A DNA stretch of 64,000 bases from an uncultured Prevotellaceae bacterium (GCA_946411565.1 CAMKEM010000005.1:1-64000); one strand, 5' to 3'; numbered from the stretch's first letter, positions 20,037-28,490 are shown. Notes: generated by a model from the sequence alone, not told the origin. Program-made: numbers and translations.

Positions 20037-21113
20037 TTATTTCCAAACTTCATCTGCAATCTCACGAACCAATCGCAGCTTTGCCCATTGCTCTTCCTGA
20101 GTCAGTTTGTTGCCGATAGCACATGAAGCGAAGCCACATTGAGGTGAGAGCGAAAGGCGATCAAGCGGAATATACTTTGCAGCCTCACGGATTCGGTTGA
20201 TAATCTGCTGCTTGTCCTCAAGTTCTGGGCGCTTAGTAGTGATAAGACCGAGCACCACATGCTTGTCGGCACTCACCTTGCTCAAAGGCTCGAAACTGCC
20301 TGAACGCTCATCGTCATACTCAAGATAGAGCACGTCCACATTCTCACGGGCAAATACCCAGTCGGCTACAGAGTCATAAGCTCCGCTATTGAACCATGTA
20401 GAATGATAGTTGCCACGACAGATATGCGAAGCCACGAGCAAGTCATCTGGACGACCTTCAAGCGCAAGATTATTCACCTTGAGCAACAGATCCTTGACCT
20501 CATCGAGATTAGGGCTAAGACGCGCATAACGCTGTGCTGCAGCCTCACCAACTACCGCACCCCATGTACAGTCATCGAGCTGCAGGAAACGACCTCCAGC
20601 CTCATAGAACTGACGTATGAAGTCCTGATATACGACAGCAATATCATGTATTAGATCATTAAGGTCATTGTATATTGCACGTGTGCCAAGATAGTTCTGT
20701 GGAACAGTAAGTTGCTGGAAGAACTGTGCAGGAGAAGGGACAGTAAGCTTGGCTACACTCTGTGCATCCTCGTACTTCTTCACTCGTTTGAATGCCTCGA
20801 TGAAAGGGTGTGGCTTAGGTGTGAGCTTACCTGTGAGATACACCTTGTCAAGACGTGCCGTCTCACCATTAAACGTCACATCACCACCTGGCTCATGAGC
20901 CACGCCACCAAAGCCCCAGAAGAAGTCGAGATGCCAGAACGTCCTGTTAAATTCGCCATCGGTAATCACGTGGAAGCCTAATTGCTTCTGCTTGTCTGTC
21001 AATTCCTTTACAAGCTGATCGAGTGTGTTGTCTGAAAGATTTTCTGGACGGAGGAAACTACCTACGAAGTCGGCTCTCTGTGGAACCTGAATACCATTGA
21101 TTTCTTTTGCCAT
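20037..21113 (-). CDS. Cobalamin-independent methionine synthase-like (MetE C-terminal/YxjG family)
   Basis: 358 aa; GSFLRPENL, HVITDGEFNRTFWHLDFFWGFGG, LSLSPQCGFAS. Confidence 0.85.
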   Translation of the reverse strand: MAKEINGIQVPQRADFVGSFLRPENLSDNTLDQLVKELTDKQKQLGFHVITDGEFNRTFWHLDFFWGFGGVAHEPGGDVTFNGETARLDKVYLTGKLTPKPHPFIEAFKRVKKYEDAQSVAKLTVPSPAQFFQQLTVPQNYLGTRAIYNDLNDLIHDIAVVYQDFIRQFYEAGGRFLQLDDCTWGAVVGEAAAQRYARLSPNLDEVKDLLLKVNNLALEGRPDDLLVASHICRGNYHSTWFNSGAYDSVADWVFARENVDVLYLEYDDERSGSFEPLSKVSADKHVVLGLITTKRPELEDKQQIINRIREAAKYIPLDRLSLSPQCGFASCAIGNKLTQEEQWAKLRLVREIADEVWK

Positions 21114-21145
21114 AGTTGTTGTAATTATTATCTGTTTTACAGTTT

Positions 21146-21285
21146 AAGAAGTTCAAGGAGTACAAGTAGTTTCGCTCCTAAAGTCGCTTAAGTAGTACAA
21201 GACGATAGCATTTGTAGTTTACTTGAGTGCTTTAGACAATCGTCTTGAACTCCTTGTACTCCATGTACTCCTTGAACTCCTTACA
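21146..21285. repeat. 9-bp-period hairpin, AGGAGTACA family, copy 1
   Basis: GTTCAAGGAGTACAAG ... CGTCTTGAACTCCTTGTACTCCATGTACTCCTTGAACTCC; shares CGCTCCTAAAGTCGCTTAAG with the 32.1 kb copy. Confidence 0.85.
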
Positions 21286-21304
21286 TTATCTATAATTTTC
21301 GAGT

Positions 21305-21337
21305 GCAAAATTAATCACTCCGCCTCTTACAACCAAG
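21305..21337 (-). promoter_or_regulatory. Promoter of MetE-like gene
   Basis: CTTGG-N19-TAATTTTGC on the minus strand. Confidence 0.5.
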
Positions 21338-21341
21338 AATA

Positions 21342-21374
21342 TTTGGCATATTCAGAAAAATATACTACCTTTGC
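21342..21374 (+). promoter_or_regulatory. Promoter of Lrp-family gene
   Basis: TTTGG-N19-TACCTTTGC. Confidence 0.65.
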
Positions 21375-21415
21375 ACCGAAATAATCAACATTCACAGAAT
21401 ATTATTCGGCAAAAT

Positions 21416-21886
21416 ATGAAATACGAAGAACTTGACGAGACGGACCGCAAGATATTGCGTATCCTTCAAGAAGACTCCACTCTCACAGTAAAGGAACTTG
21501 CAGCAAAGGTGAATCTCTCTGCCTCGCCCACTTTCGACAGACAGAAACGACTGGAGCGTGAAGGCTTCATCAAAGGCTATCACGCCGTACTTGACCCAAA
21601 GAAGACGGGTAATGGGATAACTGTGCTTTGCAACATGCGCCTCAGACATCATTCGCAGTTGCTCATGGATGATTTCATGGAGACAATTCAGGACATAGAG
21701 GAGATAACGGAATGCTACAACACCAGTGGTGAGTATGATTTCACGCTAAAGATACAGACACGCGACATGGATTCATATCAGGAGTTCATGCGCAAGAAAC
21801 TCGGTAACATCGAGAGTGTCGGTTATTTTCATAGCATCTTCGTGATGAAGGAAGTGAAGAACACACATGGCGTACCTATCATTTAG
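21416..21886 (+). CDS. Lrp/AsnC family transcriptional regulator
   Basis: Start moved from 21371 because the promoter -7 lies at 21366-21374; MKYEELDETDRKILRILQEDSTLTVKELAAKVNLS. Confidence 0.92.
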   Translation: MKYEELDETDRKILRILQEDSTLTVKELAAKVNLSASPTFDRQKRLEREGFIKGYHAVLDPKKTGNGITVLCNMRLRHHSQLLMDDFMETIQDIEEITECYNTSGEYDFTLKIQTRDMDSYQEFMRKKLGNIESVGYFHSIFVMKEVKNTHGVPII

Positions 21887-21931
21887 CCGTTCCCAGTAAT
21901 TATCAACCACAAATCTCACAGATAATTATCT

Positions 21932-22071
21932 CAAACGCAGAGACGCAGAGTCGCAGAGTTTTCTTTTTTACGAACACAGAAGGCACTAAAGAAACGAAGT
22001 TTTTCGTCAATTCCGTGCTTTCCGTGTTCAGAATTAAAATCTTTGCGCCTTCGTGCCTTTGCGTTTAATAA
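21932..22071. repeat. Inverted repeat with short-period arms (ACGCAGAG)
   Basis: AAACGCAGAGACGCAGAGTCGCAGAG ... CTTTGCGCCTTCGTGCCTTTGCGTTT; nested GAACACAGAAGGCAC / GTGCTTTCCGTGTTC. Confidence 0.75.
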
Positions 22072-22080
22072 AATCACTAA

Positions 22081-22110
22081 TTTCCTTATTGTTACCTGTT
22101 ACTCGTTACC
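22081..22110 (-). repeat. 36-bp GTAAC repeat
   Basis: TTTCCTTATTGTTACCTGTTACTCGTTACC. Confidence 0.85.
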
Positions 22111-22131
22111 GAAGTTTAGTGATGATAAAAA

Positions 22132-22170
22132 ATAAGGGAAACGGATTTTGTCCGCTTCCCTTATTTCGTA
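22132..22170. repeat. GGATTTATC repeat, copy 4 (centre deleted)
   Basis: AATAAGGGAAACGGATTTTGTCCGCTTCCCTTATT retains both outer arms only. Confidence 0.7.
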
Positions 22171-22179
22171 TAATTCACG

Positions 22180-22401
22180 TTACATAGTATGCGTGATTTC
22201 TCTATACAAATCCACAGGACCGAGATGCCACATCTTCGTGTTTTCCTGCTCCATTTGCTTGTAGGTCTCTGACTTATACACTTTCTTTATAGCATCTATG
22301 ATACTCATATTGTCATACTCTTGCAGCATACTTGCCAGACAACTTACTTTTGACGGCAATAGCAAATAAAGATTCTCCTGAGTTATTTCTCCTATCATCA
22401 T
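22180..22401 (-). CDS. DUF3791-like small protein
   Basis: 73 aa; SKVSCLASMLQEYDNMSIIDAIKKVYKSETYKQMEQENTKMWHLGPVDLY; 4-bp overlap with upstream gene. Confidence 0.65.
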   Translation of the reverse strand: MMIGEITQENLYLLLPSKVSCLASMLQEYDNMSIIDAIKKVYKSETYKQMEQENTKMWHLGPVDLYREITHTM

Positions 22402-22883
22402 AGCCTTACCTCCTCTGCATCAATGAATTTCAAGCTTTCAAGTGACAGCTCCGTATGAAATAGATACTGATCAACCAATGTGTACGTGCGCAATTCAGCT
22501 ATGAGTGCCTGCTTGCTTATCACCTTTCCTTCATAAAGGGCAAATGCCGTATAAACATGATCGTTGGCAACAGGACCATACACAATATCATAATCATGCG
22601 TGAAACCTTTCTGTATTCGGTTCGCCATCACGAAATCCACCCATTCTTCCGTAGCCGTAGGGAAAGCTATACTCTTGCAGTTGTTCATTGTCTGTGGATC
22701 AAATTCATACACGTTGATATAACCCACATCCACCTTGCTCTCACGCATTCTACGACGCACCCACCTCTCTGCTTGTTCGCGCGAAGTAGTGGCATAGAAA
22801 CCGCTCCCATAGTCGAGGGTGCGCTGTGGCTGTCTTATTTCCGGATTGACAACCTTTTCAATACTTCCGTTATAGAGTTTCAT
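22398..22883 (-). CDS. DUF3990-like protein (putative ADP-ribosyltransferase-like fold)
   Basis: 161 aa; MKLYNGSIEKVVNPEIRQPQRTLDYGSGFYATTSREQAERWVRRR. Confidence 0.7.
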   Translation of the reverse strand: MKLYNGSIEKVVNPEIRQPQRTLDYGSGFYATTSREQAERWVRRRMRESKVDVGYINVYEFDPQTMNNCKSIAFPTATEEWVDFVMANRIQKGFTHDYDIVYGPVANDHVYTAFALYEGKVISKQALIAELRTYTLVDQYLFHTELSLESLKFIDAEEVRL

Positions 22884-23107
22884 CCTACCTCCTCCTTCCT
22901 TCTGATATTGATAAACTCATCAATGTCTTCCAATAGCCACTGGTAGCTTTGCGTATGGAGCACTTCAAAGTGTTCTTCCAGATATTCGAGCACACCATGT
23001 TTACCAAGAACCTGCATAGCCTGTTCGCCAGTCAGTCCCTTTGCCTTCTTATACTGCTCTATGCAGAATGAGATGAAATACGCTATGTCTTGCTGCTTTT
23101 TATCCAT
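22880..23107 (-). CDS. DUF3791-like small protein
   Basis: 75 aa; DIAYFISFCIEQYKKAKGLTGEQAMQVLGKHGVLEYLEEHFEVLHTQSYQWLLEDIDEFI. Confidence 0.7.
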   Translation of the reverse strand: MDKKQQDIAYFISFCIEQYKKAKGLTGEQAMQVLGKHGVLEYLEEHFEVLHTQSYQWLLEDIDEFINIRRKEEVG

Positions 23108-23130
23108 TTAGGATTGAATTGTTTACATCT

Positions 23131-23163
23131 GCAAAAGTACACAATTTTCCACACAACTCCAAA
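23131..23163 (-). promoter_or_regulatory. Promoter of the DUF3791/DUF3990 cassette
   Basis: TTTGG-N19-TACTTTTGC on the minus strand. Confidence 0.65.
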
Positions 23164-23260
23164 CATCTACATGTTTTATTGATAAGTGATGACAAAAGTA
23201 CAAGGGCTGAAATTTCAGCTGTCGTCATATCGTTGTAAATCTGTTCCCAGAAAGGGAGGC

Positions 23261-23290
23261 TTTTCCTTATTGTTACCTGTTACTTGTTAC
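23261..23290 (-). repeat. 36-bp GTAAC repeat supplying the stop codon of the adjacent ORF
   Basis: ORF ends ...EEVTSNR-stop, with GTAACAAGTAACAGGTAA read from the repeat. Confidence 0.85.
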
Positions 23291-24346
23291 TTCCTCATCG
23301 TGATAGAGGCAATTACATTGCTTTGACGGGTATTTCTTTATCAAATCCATATACATCTTTCTATCATTACGATGTAATTCATCAACAATAAGAACCTGAT
23401 ATCTCTTTTTCGGTGCTTTACTCTCCAACGCCAATGAAGTGTCAAGGAATTGGTGCGCCCATGAATAATCATAGGCCATAACTGCCTGAACAAATCTATC
23501 GACTTCACGCATTCCGCTACCTAACTTTCCTGCAATTATGGCATCTCTAAGTTTCTCAAGTTTCTTCTTGAAGAACGGATGTGGCCAAACTGCAATAGCT
23601 GACAACGCACTTTCTATATGAGGTTCTTCAAGATTAAAATTCTCCAATTCGGCTGCAATAAATTCCAAATCATTCGTATTATGGTATCTTGCCAATGCCA
23701 TCAGAAGTTCCTCGCATGGATGCTTTATATACAATTCACGAATACGATTATAATGAGCATCATCACTTGGAGGCATTTCCCTAAGTTTTTCCTTTAAGAA
23801 GTCATATATTGGAATATCAGGAGTGAACAAAGCGAGAGAGTCATTCATCAAAGAGTCTTGAACTGAGATATAACCTCTACTACGAGCACCACTAGCAAAC
23901 GAAAGGAACATACTTCCAGCGTGTTCTTTCCAGAAATAGTCATCACCTCCAACAGTCAATTTCGCAGTATCCTTATAATTGTCAAGAACCATCTTCTCCA
24001 AGCCATTATATCCCCTTGAGGCTAATGCCTTAAATGCAGTAACTCTTACAGCAGCACTATGACTCCTGTCATAAACAAGTTCTTTCAACTGTTCATCCGT
24101 ACAGAGGCTATCCAAAAAAGAAAAAGGTATCCTACGATGAACTCGCACTTTATTACCTTCATGCTGATACTCACTCAAATCTACCTGTTCAAGTATGCTA
24201 TCAACATTATAATTATGCCCATCCCTACTAAGATCAACGCAATTGTAATAATCCAGAATAAATAACATTTTGTCTAAATTACTTGGCTCATTACTACAAG
24301 CCGTTATCAAGAGTAATGATGATAATATTCCGAAAAGATTCTTCAT
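23273..24346 (-). CDS. Uncharacterised lipoprotein
   Basis: 357 aa; lipobox LLLITACS; helical-repeat-like composition. Confidence 0.65.
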   Translation of the reverse strand: MKNLFGILSSLLLITACSNEPSNLDKMLFILDYYNCVDLSRDGHNYNVDSILEQVDLSEYQHEGNKVRVHRRIPFSFLDSLCTDEQLKELVYDRSHSAAVRVTAFKALASRGYNGLEKMVLDNYKDTAKLTVGGDDYFWKEHAGSMFLSFASGARSRGYISVQDSLMNDSLALFTPDIPIYDFLKEKLREMPPSDDAHYNRIRELYIKHPCEELLMALARYHNTNDLEFIAAELENFNLEEPHIESALSAIAVWPHPFFKKKLEKLRDAIIAGKLGSGMREVDRFVQAVMAYDYSWAHQFLDTSLALESKAPKKRYQVLIVDELHRNDRKMYMDLIKKYPSKQCNCLYHDEEVTSNR

Positions 24347-24373
24347 TTGTCTTAGGTTTTGGTTTTATCAAGT

Positions 24374-24406
24374 GCAAAAGTAATTAAAAATCTTGACACC
24401 ACCAAA
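24374..24406 (-). promoter_or_regulatory. Promoter of the 24346 lipoprotein gene
   Basis: TTTGG-N19-TTACTTTTGC-type on the minus strand. Confidence 0.6.
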
Positions 24407-24428
24407 CATTTCATACAACAACCGACAG

Positions 24429-24465
24429 CCACTATTTTCCTTATTGTTACCCGTTACTTGTTACC
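24429..24465 (-). repeat. 36-bp GTAAC repeat
   Basis: CCACTATTTTCCTTATTGTTACCCGTTACTTGTTACC. Confidence 0.85.
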
Positions 24466-24494
24466 GCTCTGTATGATTGTCCGCAATTAGGTGG

Positions 24495-25154
24495 TTGCGC
24501 CCTGAAAGGGCAAGGTCTGCACTTAGCCCAGGGCATCGCCCTGTGGTATTATGTCCAACGCAATTCATTCGCCCTGAAAGGGCAAAAGCATTCAATCGGA
24601 TAAAACATACCTATCATCATATTCTACATTATATAGTCGTAAAAAGGTCAGATATTCATCATGGAAACTCAGTTTCTTGTGGTGCTCTGCCTGATTGGCA
24701 ACATATTCAACCACCTTATCGACTTGTGATTGGCTGACCGAAAATACAGCATAGCCACCTTGCCATGCAAAATGTTCGTAGCTTGAGGCTAATGCCTTTA
24801 TCCATCGGCTACTATTTCGTTTTACCTCTTCCACGAGATGTGCCACATTTTCATTCTTCGATAGCAAACACACTATATGAACATGGTCGCCTATACCACC
24901 AACACGAATGACTTTACAGCCGGTAGTATTGACCAATTGCCCTATATAACTGTGTACACGCTCCAAATGTTCATCGGCTATTTGTGGGCTGGTAGTCTTA
25001 ACGTGAAAGATGATGTGCAGATATATTTTGTATAGAGATTGTGCCATATTATTAATGCTTTTGCCCTTTCAGGGCGAACAAAATATCATTGGTCATATAA
25101 TACCACAGGGCGATGCCCTGGGCTATGTGCAAACCTTGCCCTTTCAGGGCGCAA
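24495..25154 (-). mobile_element. RAYT unit: IS200-like transposase flanked by mirror-image REP arrays
   Basis: Left (24497-24592) and right (25054-25152) flanks contain the same inverted set: GCGCCCTGAAAGGGCAAGGT, CCCAGGGCATCGCCCTGTGGTATTAT, TCGCCCTGAAAGGGCAAAAGCATT. Confidence 0.85.
24592..25047 (-). CDS. IS200/RAYT-type Y1 transposase
   Basis: 151 aa; HxH in GGIGDHVHIVCLL and catalytic-type Tyr in VVEYVANQAEHHKK. Confidence 0.88.
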   Translation of the reverse strand: MAQSLYKIYLHIIFHVKTTSPQIADEHLERVHSYIGQLVNTTGCKVIRVGGIGDHVHIVCLLSKNENVAHLVEEVKRNSSRWIKALASSYEHFAWQGGYAVFSVSQSQVDKVVEYVANQAEHHKKLSFHDEYLTFLRLYNVEYDDRYVLSD

Positions 25155-25188
25155 TCCGTCATTTTATTCATATCTCTTGTTGCGTTCT

Positions 25189-25221
25189 GCAAAAGTAGTG
25201 ATAATTTCTCACTCTTCCAAA
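25189..25221 (-). promoter_or_regulatory. Promoter of the RAYT gene, outside the REP arrays
   Basis: TTTGG-N19-TACTTTTGC on the minus strand. Confidence 0.6.
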
Positions 25222-25427
25222 TATATTTATTAATATATCTGTGTTTTTTTAGAATTTTATTTCGCCCAATTTTCTAATTGGGGATAAATGTCAACTTAAT
25301 CTTTTAAAGAAACAAGTAGTTTTGCATTTCCCTACTCTGATTTTCTGTCGAACAAGGGCTTATCACATACCTACCCTCAATTGAGCATACTCAGTTGGTG
25401 GTAGTTGCTTGTTCATAAGCCATACAG

Positions 25428-25464
25428 CCACTATTTTCCTTATTGTTACCTGTTACTTGTTACC
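25428..25464 (-). repeat. 36-bp GTAAC repeat
   Basis: CCACTATTTTCCTTATTGTTACCTGTTACTTGTTACC. Confidence 0.85.
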
Positions 25465-25466
25465 AC

Positions 25467-25640
25467 CTTCTGCCTCCCATGCAAGTCCTATGTAAGTCCC
25501 TTGTAACTCCCATTTCCTCCCATTCTAAGGAACGGGCATGAAGCGGATTTGAAGCGAAGGAGAAACGGATCTGGAGCGGAGGCACAACGGAGGCAGAGCG
25601 GAGGCACAACGGAGGGAGAACGGAGCCACTATGGCGGGGA
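25467..25640. repeat. 11-bp-period array
   Basis: CTCCCATGCAA/GTCCTATGTAA/GTCCCTTGTAA... then GAAGCGGATTT/GAAGCGAAGGA/GAAACGGATCT/GGAGCGGAGGC/ACAACGGAGGC.... Confidence 0.85.
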
Positions 25641-25653
25641 GAGCAAGCGGCCT

Positions 25654-25682
25654 CGGTAACAGGTAACAAGTAACAATAAGGA
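25654..25682 (+). repeat. 36-bp GTAAC repeat, opposite orientation
   Basis: CGGTAACAGGTAACAAGTAACAATAAGG. Confidence 0.8.
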
Positions 25683-25778
25683 TTTTTGTGAGACAGAATT
25701 TTACGGAAATATTCTAAGGAGTTTATATACCTTATTATATATAGAAATAATAAAATAGAAGAGCAGGTAGAACTGAAT

Positions 25779-25806
25779 TTCTTATTGTTACCCGTTACTT
25801 GTTACT
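25779..25806 (-). repeat. 36-bp GTAAC repeat
   Basis: TTCTTATTGTTACCCGTTACTTGTTAC. Confidence 0.8.
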
Positions 25807-25858
25807 GCAAACTAATGGCAACGGCGAAACGTGAATGAGGACGCACCTTGCGGTGCTG

Positions 25859-25966
25859 AACTGACAATAATTACCAATCTTACCAATCTTCTACCAATAA
25901 AAATATTTTGATAAGATTTTAACTGATGGATTAAGATTGTGAAGATTGGTAATTATTGTCAGTTAA
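25859..25966. repeat. 23-bp perfect inverted repeat with 9-bp-period arms
   Basis: AACTGACAATAATTACCAATCTT ... AAGATTGGTAATTATTGTCAGTT; inner TACCAATCT repeats. Confidence 0.85.
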
Positions 25967-26032
25967 AAAACAGCTTGCTGTTTGCCGTGCAGGTTATGGC
26001 CTACGCGATCATAATAGCAAATTATGCTTGCG

Positions 26033-26092
26033 GAATTACCACACTATTTCGGCAAATTACCACACTAATTATAAAGAATAGCACACTAATTC
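26033..26092 (+). repeat. Three iteron-like direct repeats, 21-22 bp phased
   Basis: AATTACCACACTATTT (26034), AATTACCACACTAATT (26055), AATAGCACACTAATT (26077). Confidence 0.75.
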
Positions 26093-26109
26093 AGCACATG
26101 GGGAAAAGG

Positions 26110-26142
26110 CTTGGAGGTACGGGGAAATTGTTGTAATTTTGT
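26110..26142 (+). promoter_or_regulatory. Promoter of DUF3987/VirE-like gene
   Basis: CTTGG-N19-TAATTTTGT. Confidence 0.6.
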
Positions 26143-26206
26143 AATCGTGAACGGGGCCGAGGGGCTCATAGTCGAACTCAAAATTATTAACTTTAACAAT
26201 TCAGCA

Positions 26207-28483
26207 ATGACACAGAGATTTACCAACATCGGTTACATGGATTCTTGTCGAAGCAAGACCATGAAGCGTCTTACTCCTGAGGCGCTTGAGACACTTACTA
26301 CCTCCAACGAGGTGAACAGCATCATGCGTCAGATTGAGGCGGAGGCTGATCAGGAGGCGAAAAGCAGGCTGAAGGGCAATCTGCCTGTGGTGCTCTTTGC
26401 TTGCCAGATGCCTGAGGATGGCGTGCGTCCAACGGCTGAGACTGCCATTCCAAGCGGGTTCTGCCTGCATGACTGGGATCACATCGAGGTGGATCCTCGC
26501 AAGCTCTACGATGAGCAGATTGCGGGCAAGGAAACGGAACTGGGCATCGTTCTTGCTCATGTCACTCCTCGTGGCGAAGGGCTCCGACTGGTGACTATCC
26601 TCCGTGAAGACGAGCGAATAACACAATGTCAGGAGAGGCTTGCAGCAACATTCGGGATGAGCCAGTTTGCCGACCGGAAGATCAAGGATCTGTCGCGCGT
26701 GTCATTCCTTCCCAGCAAGGACTACATGCTCTTCGTTGACAATGACAGGCTCTTCAATCATGTTCTCGAGGAGGGGAATAAGGATGAAGGGATGAAGGAT
26801 GAGGGGATGAAGGATGAGGGGATGAAGGATGAGGGGATGAAGGATGAGAGCCAGAATGCAGTTGAGGTGAAGGTGAGCGACAACTTCAACTATCAGGGCA
26901 TCAAGTTCAGCAGCATCATCGAGGCTCTGCTCCGACGAATAGCCACACAGGGTGAGCCTCGCGAGGGTGAGCGCAACGACGACCTCTTCATACTTGTGCG
27001 TGAGCTTCGCCACATCTGCGACTACAACTTCAACACGCTCTACATGCTCGTGGCTCCTTACTTCCCCACCCTTCCCGATGCCGAGATTCGTCGCACCATC
27101 AGCAACGCCCTTGCCACCAACGGTCGCACGATAACGCCCGTGATGAGAGGTGTGATTAGCGAGCTGAGAAACGTGAGCAACGCTTCTGACGAGACCGACA
27201 TCCAGCTGCCTCGTCTGCCTAAGCTCTCAGCCGTGGAGGAGATGATTCTCGCACACTACCCCAAGCATCTCCGTTCGCAGGTGTATATGGCTATGCTGCC
27301 AATCTGGGGCGTGTATGGCACACACATCCGCTTCAACTACATGGACGGCCGTGAGAACTCGCTCTCGTTTCAGACAGCCGTGGTGGGCAAGAGCAGTAGC
27401 GGTAAGGCATTCGCTGCGCATCTCTTCGACCTTATGACGAAGCGCATCCGCATTGAGGACAACATTGAGCGCCAGAAGGCTGCCGAGTATCTCGCCATCT
27501 GCAACAAGGCAAGCGATGCCTCTGAGAAGCCTGACGACCCTCGTCCGCGAGTGAAGCTCTTCGGCGACGACATCACCACAAGTCAGATGCTGGAGTATCT
27601 CGACAATCTCGACGGAGAACATGCCATTCAGTTCACGGAGGAGGTGGCTCGACTCTCGAAGGCGAAGAAGACGGTGTATGGCGATAATGACGACCTGCTG
27701 TGCAAGGCTTTCGACAACGCCATGGGCGGTAAGGAGAGCAAGAGCCATCTGACGCGCAACATACGCATACCTATCTATCTGAACTGCCTCTACTGCGGTA
27801 CTCCGGGCGGTATGCATAAGTTCTACAACAACCCTGAGGGTGGTCTTAACAACCGTGTGCTCTTCGCCTTCATGCCATCGGTGAGGATAAAGGGATTTCC
27901 GCACTATGAGAACCTTACCGAAGCGGAACAGGCACAGTTTGACGAGGCTTGCGACCTGCTCAGCGAGGCAGGCAAGGACGGAAGGAAGGTGGAGCTGCCT
28001 TGGCTTGAGAAGACCATCACGATGCTGAAGAACAAGTGGGACAAGGAGGATGACGAGAACCCTGACGAGGTGTGGTATGACCTGGGCAAGCGTGCCCTTG
28101 TGGTGGCTATGCGAGCAGGTGTGCTGCAATGGTATCTTCGCAGCTGTCCTACTGACGAGAAGCAGATTCGCGACATAGCGAAGGTGGTGAAGTGGACTGC
28201 CGAGGCTCACCGACTTGGGGTATATACCTTCTGTGGCAAGGACTACGAGGACATCAACGACATCGACAACTCTCTCATGCAGAAGCAGGGACGAATGTCG
28301 AAGAACAAGAAGCTGTTCTCTGTGCTTCCCGACCATTTCAGCGTGCAGGAGCTCATTGCCCTTCGTGTGCAGAATGGTGACAGCGCCAACGTGAAGATGG
28401 TGATAAGCCGATGGGTTGCTGACGGACTTATACGTAAGGTGTCGGAAGGATGCTACGAGAAGGTGCTGCAACTGGTGGCGTAA
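26207..28483 (+). CDS. DUF3987-containing / VirE N-terminal (BT4734-like) primase-associated protein
   Basis: MTQRFTNIGYMDSCRSKTMKRLTPEAL..., GKSSSGKAFAAHLFDLM P-loop-like motif; C-terminal winged-helix-like. Start moved from 26111 because the promoter overlaps it. Confidence 0.75.
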   Translation: MTQRFTNIGYMDSCRSKTMKRLTPEALETLTTSNEVNSIMRQIEAEADQEAKSRLKGNLPVVLFACQMPEDGVRPTAETAIPSGFCLHDWDHIEVDPRKLYDEQIAGKETELGIVLAHVTPRGEGLRLVTILREDERITQCQERLAATFGMSQFADRKIKDLSRVSFLPSKDYMLFVDNDRLFNHVLEEGNKDEGMKDEGMKDEGMKDEGMKDESQNAVEVKVSDNFNYQGIKFSSIIEALLRRIATQGEPREGERNDDLFILVRELRHICDYNFNTLYMLVAPYFPTLPDAEIRRTISNALATNGRTITPVMRGVISELRNVSNASDETDIQLPRLPKLSAVEEMILAHYPKHLRSQVYMAMLPIWGVYGTHIRFNYMDGRENSLSFQTAVVGKSSSGKAFAAHLFDLMTKRIRIEDNIERQKAAEYLAICNKASDASEKPDDPRPRVKLFGDDITTSQMLEYLDNLDGEHAIQFTEEVARLSKAKKTVYGDNDDLLCKAFDNAMGGKESKSHLTRNIRIPIYLNCLYCGTPGGMHKFYNNPEGGLNNRVLFAFMPSVRIKGFPHYENLTEAEQAQFDEACDLLSEAGKDGRKVELPWLEKTITMLKNKWDKEDDENPDEVWYDLGKRALVVAMRAGVLQWYLRSCPTDEKQIRDIAKVVKWTAEAHRLGVYTFCGKDYEDINDIDNSLMQKQGRMSKNKKLFSVLPDHFSVQELIALRVQNGDSANVKMVISRWVADGLIRKVSEGCYEKVLQLVA
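26784..26849 (+). repeat. In-frame 15-bp tandem repeat encoding (GMKDE)n
   Basis: GGGATGAAGGATGAG repeated about four to five times. Confidence 0.85.
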
Positions 28484-28490
28484 GAGGGGC

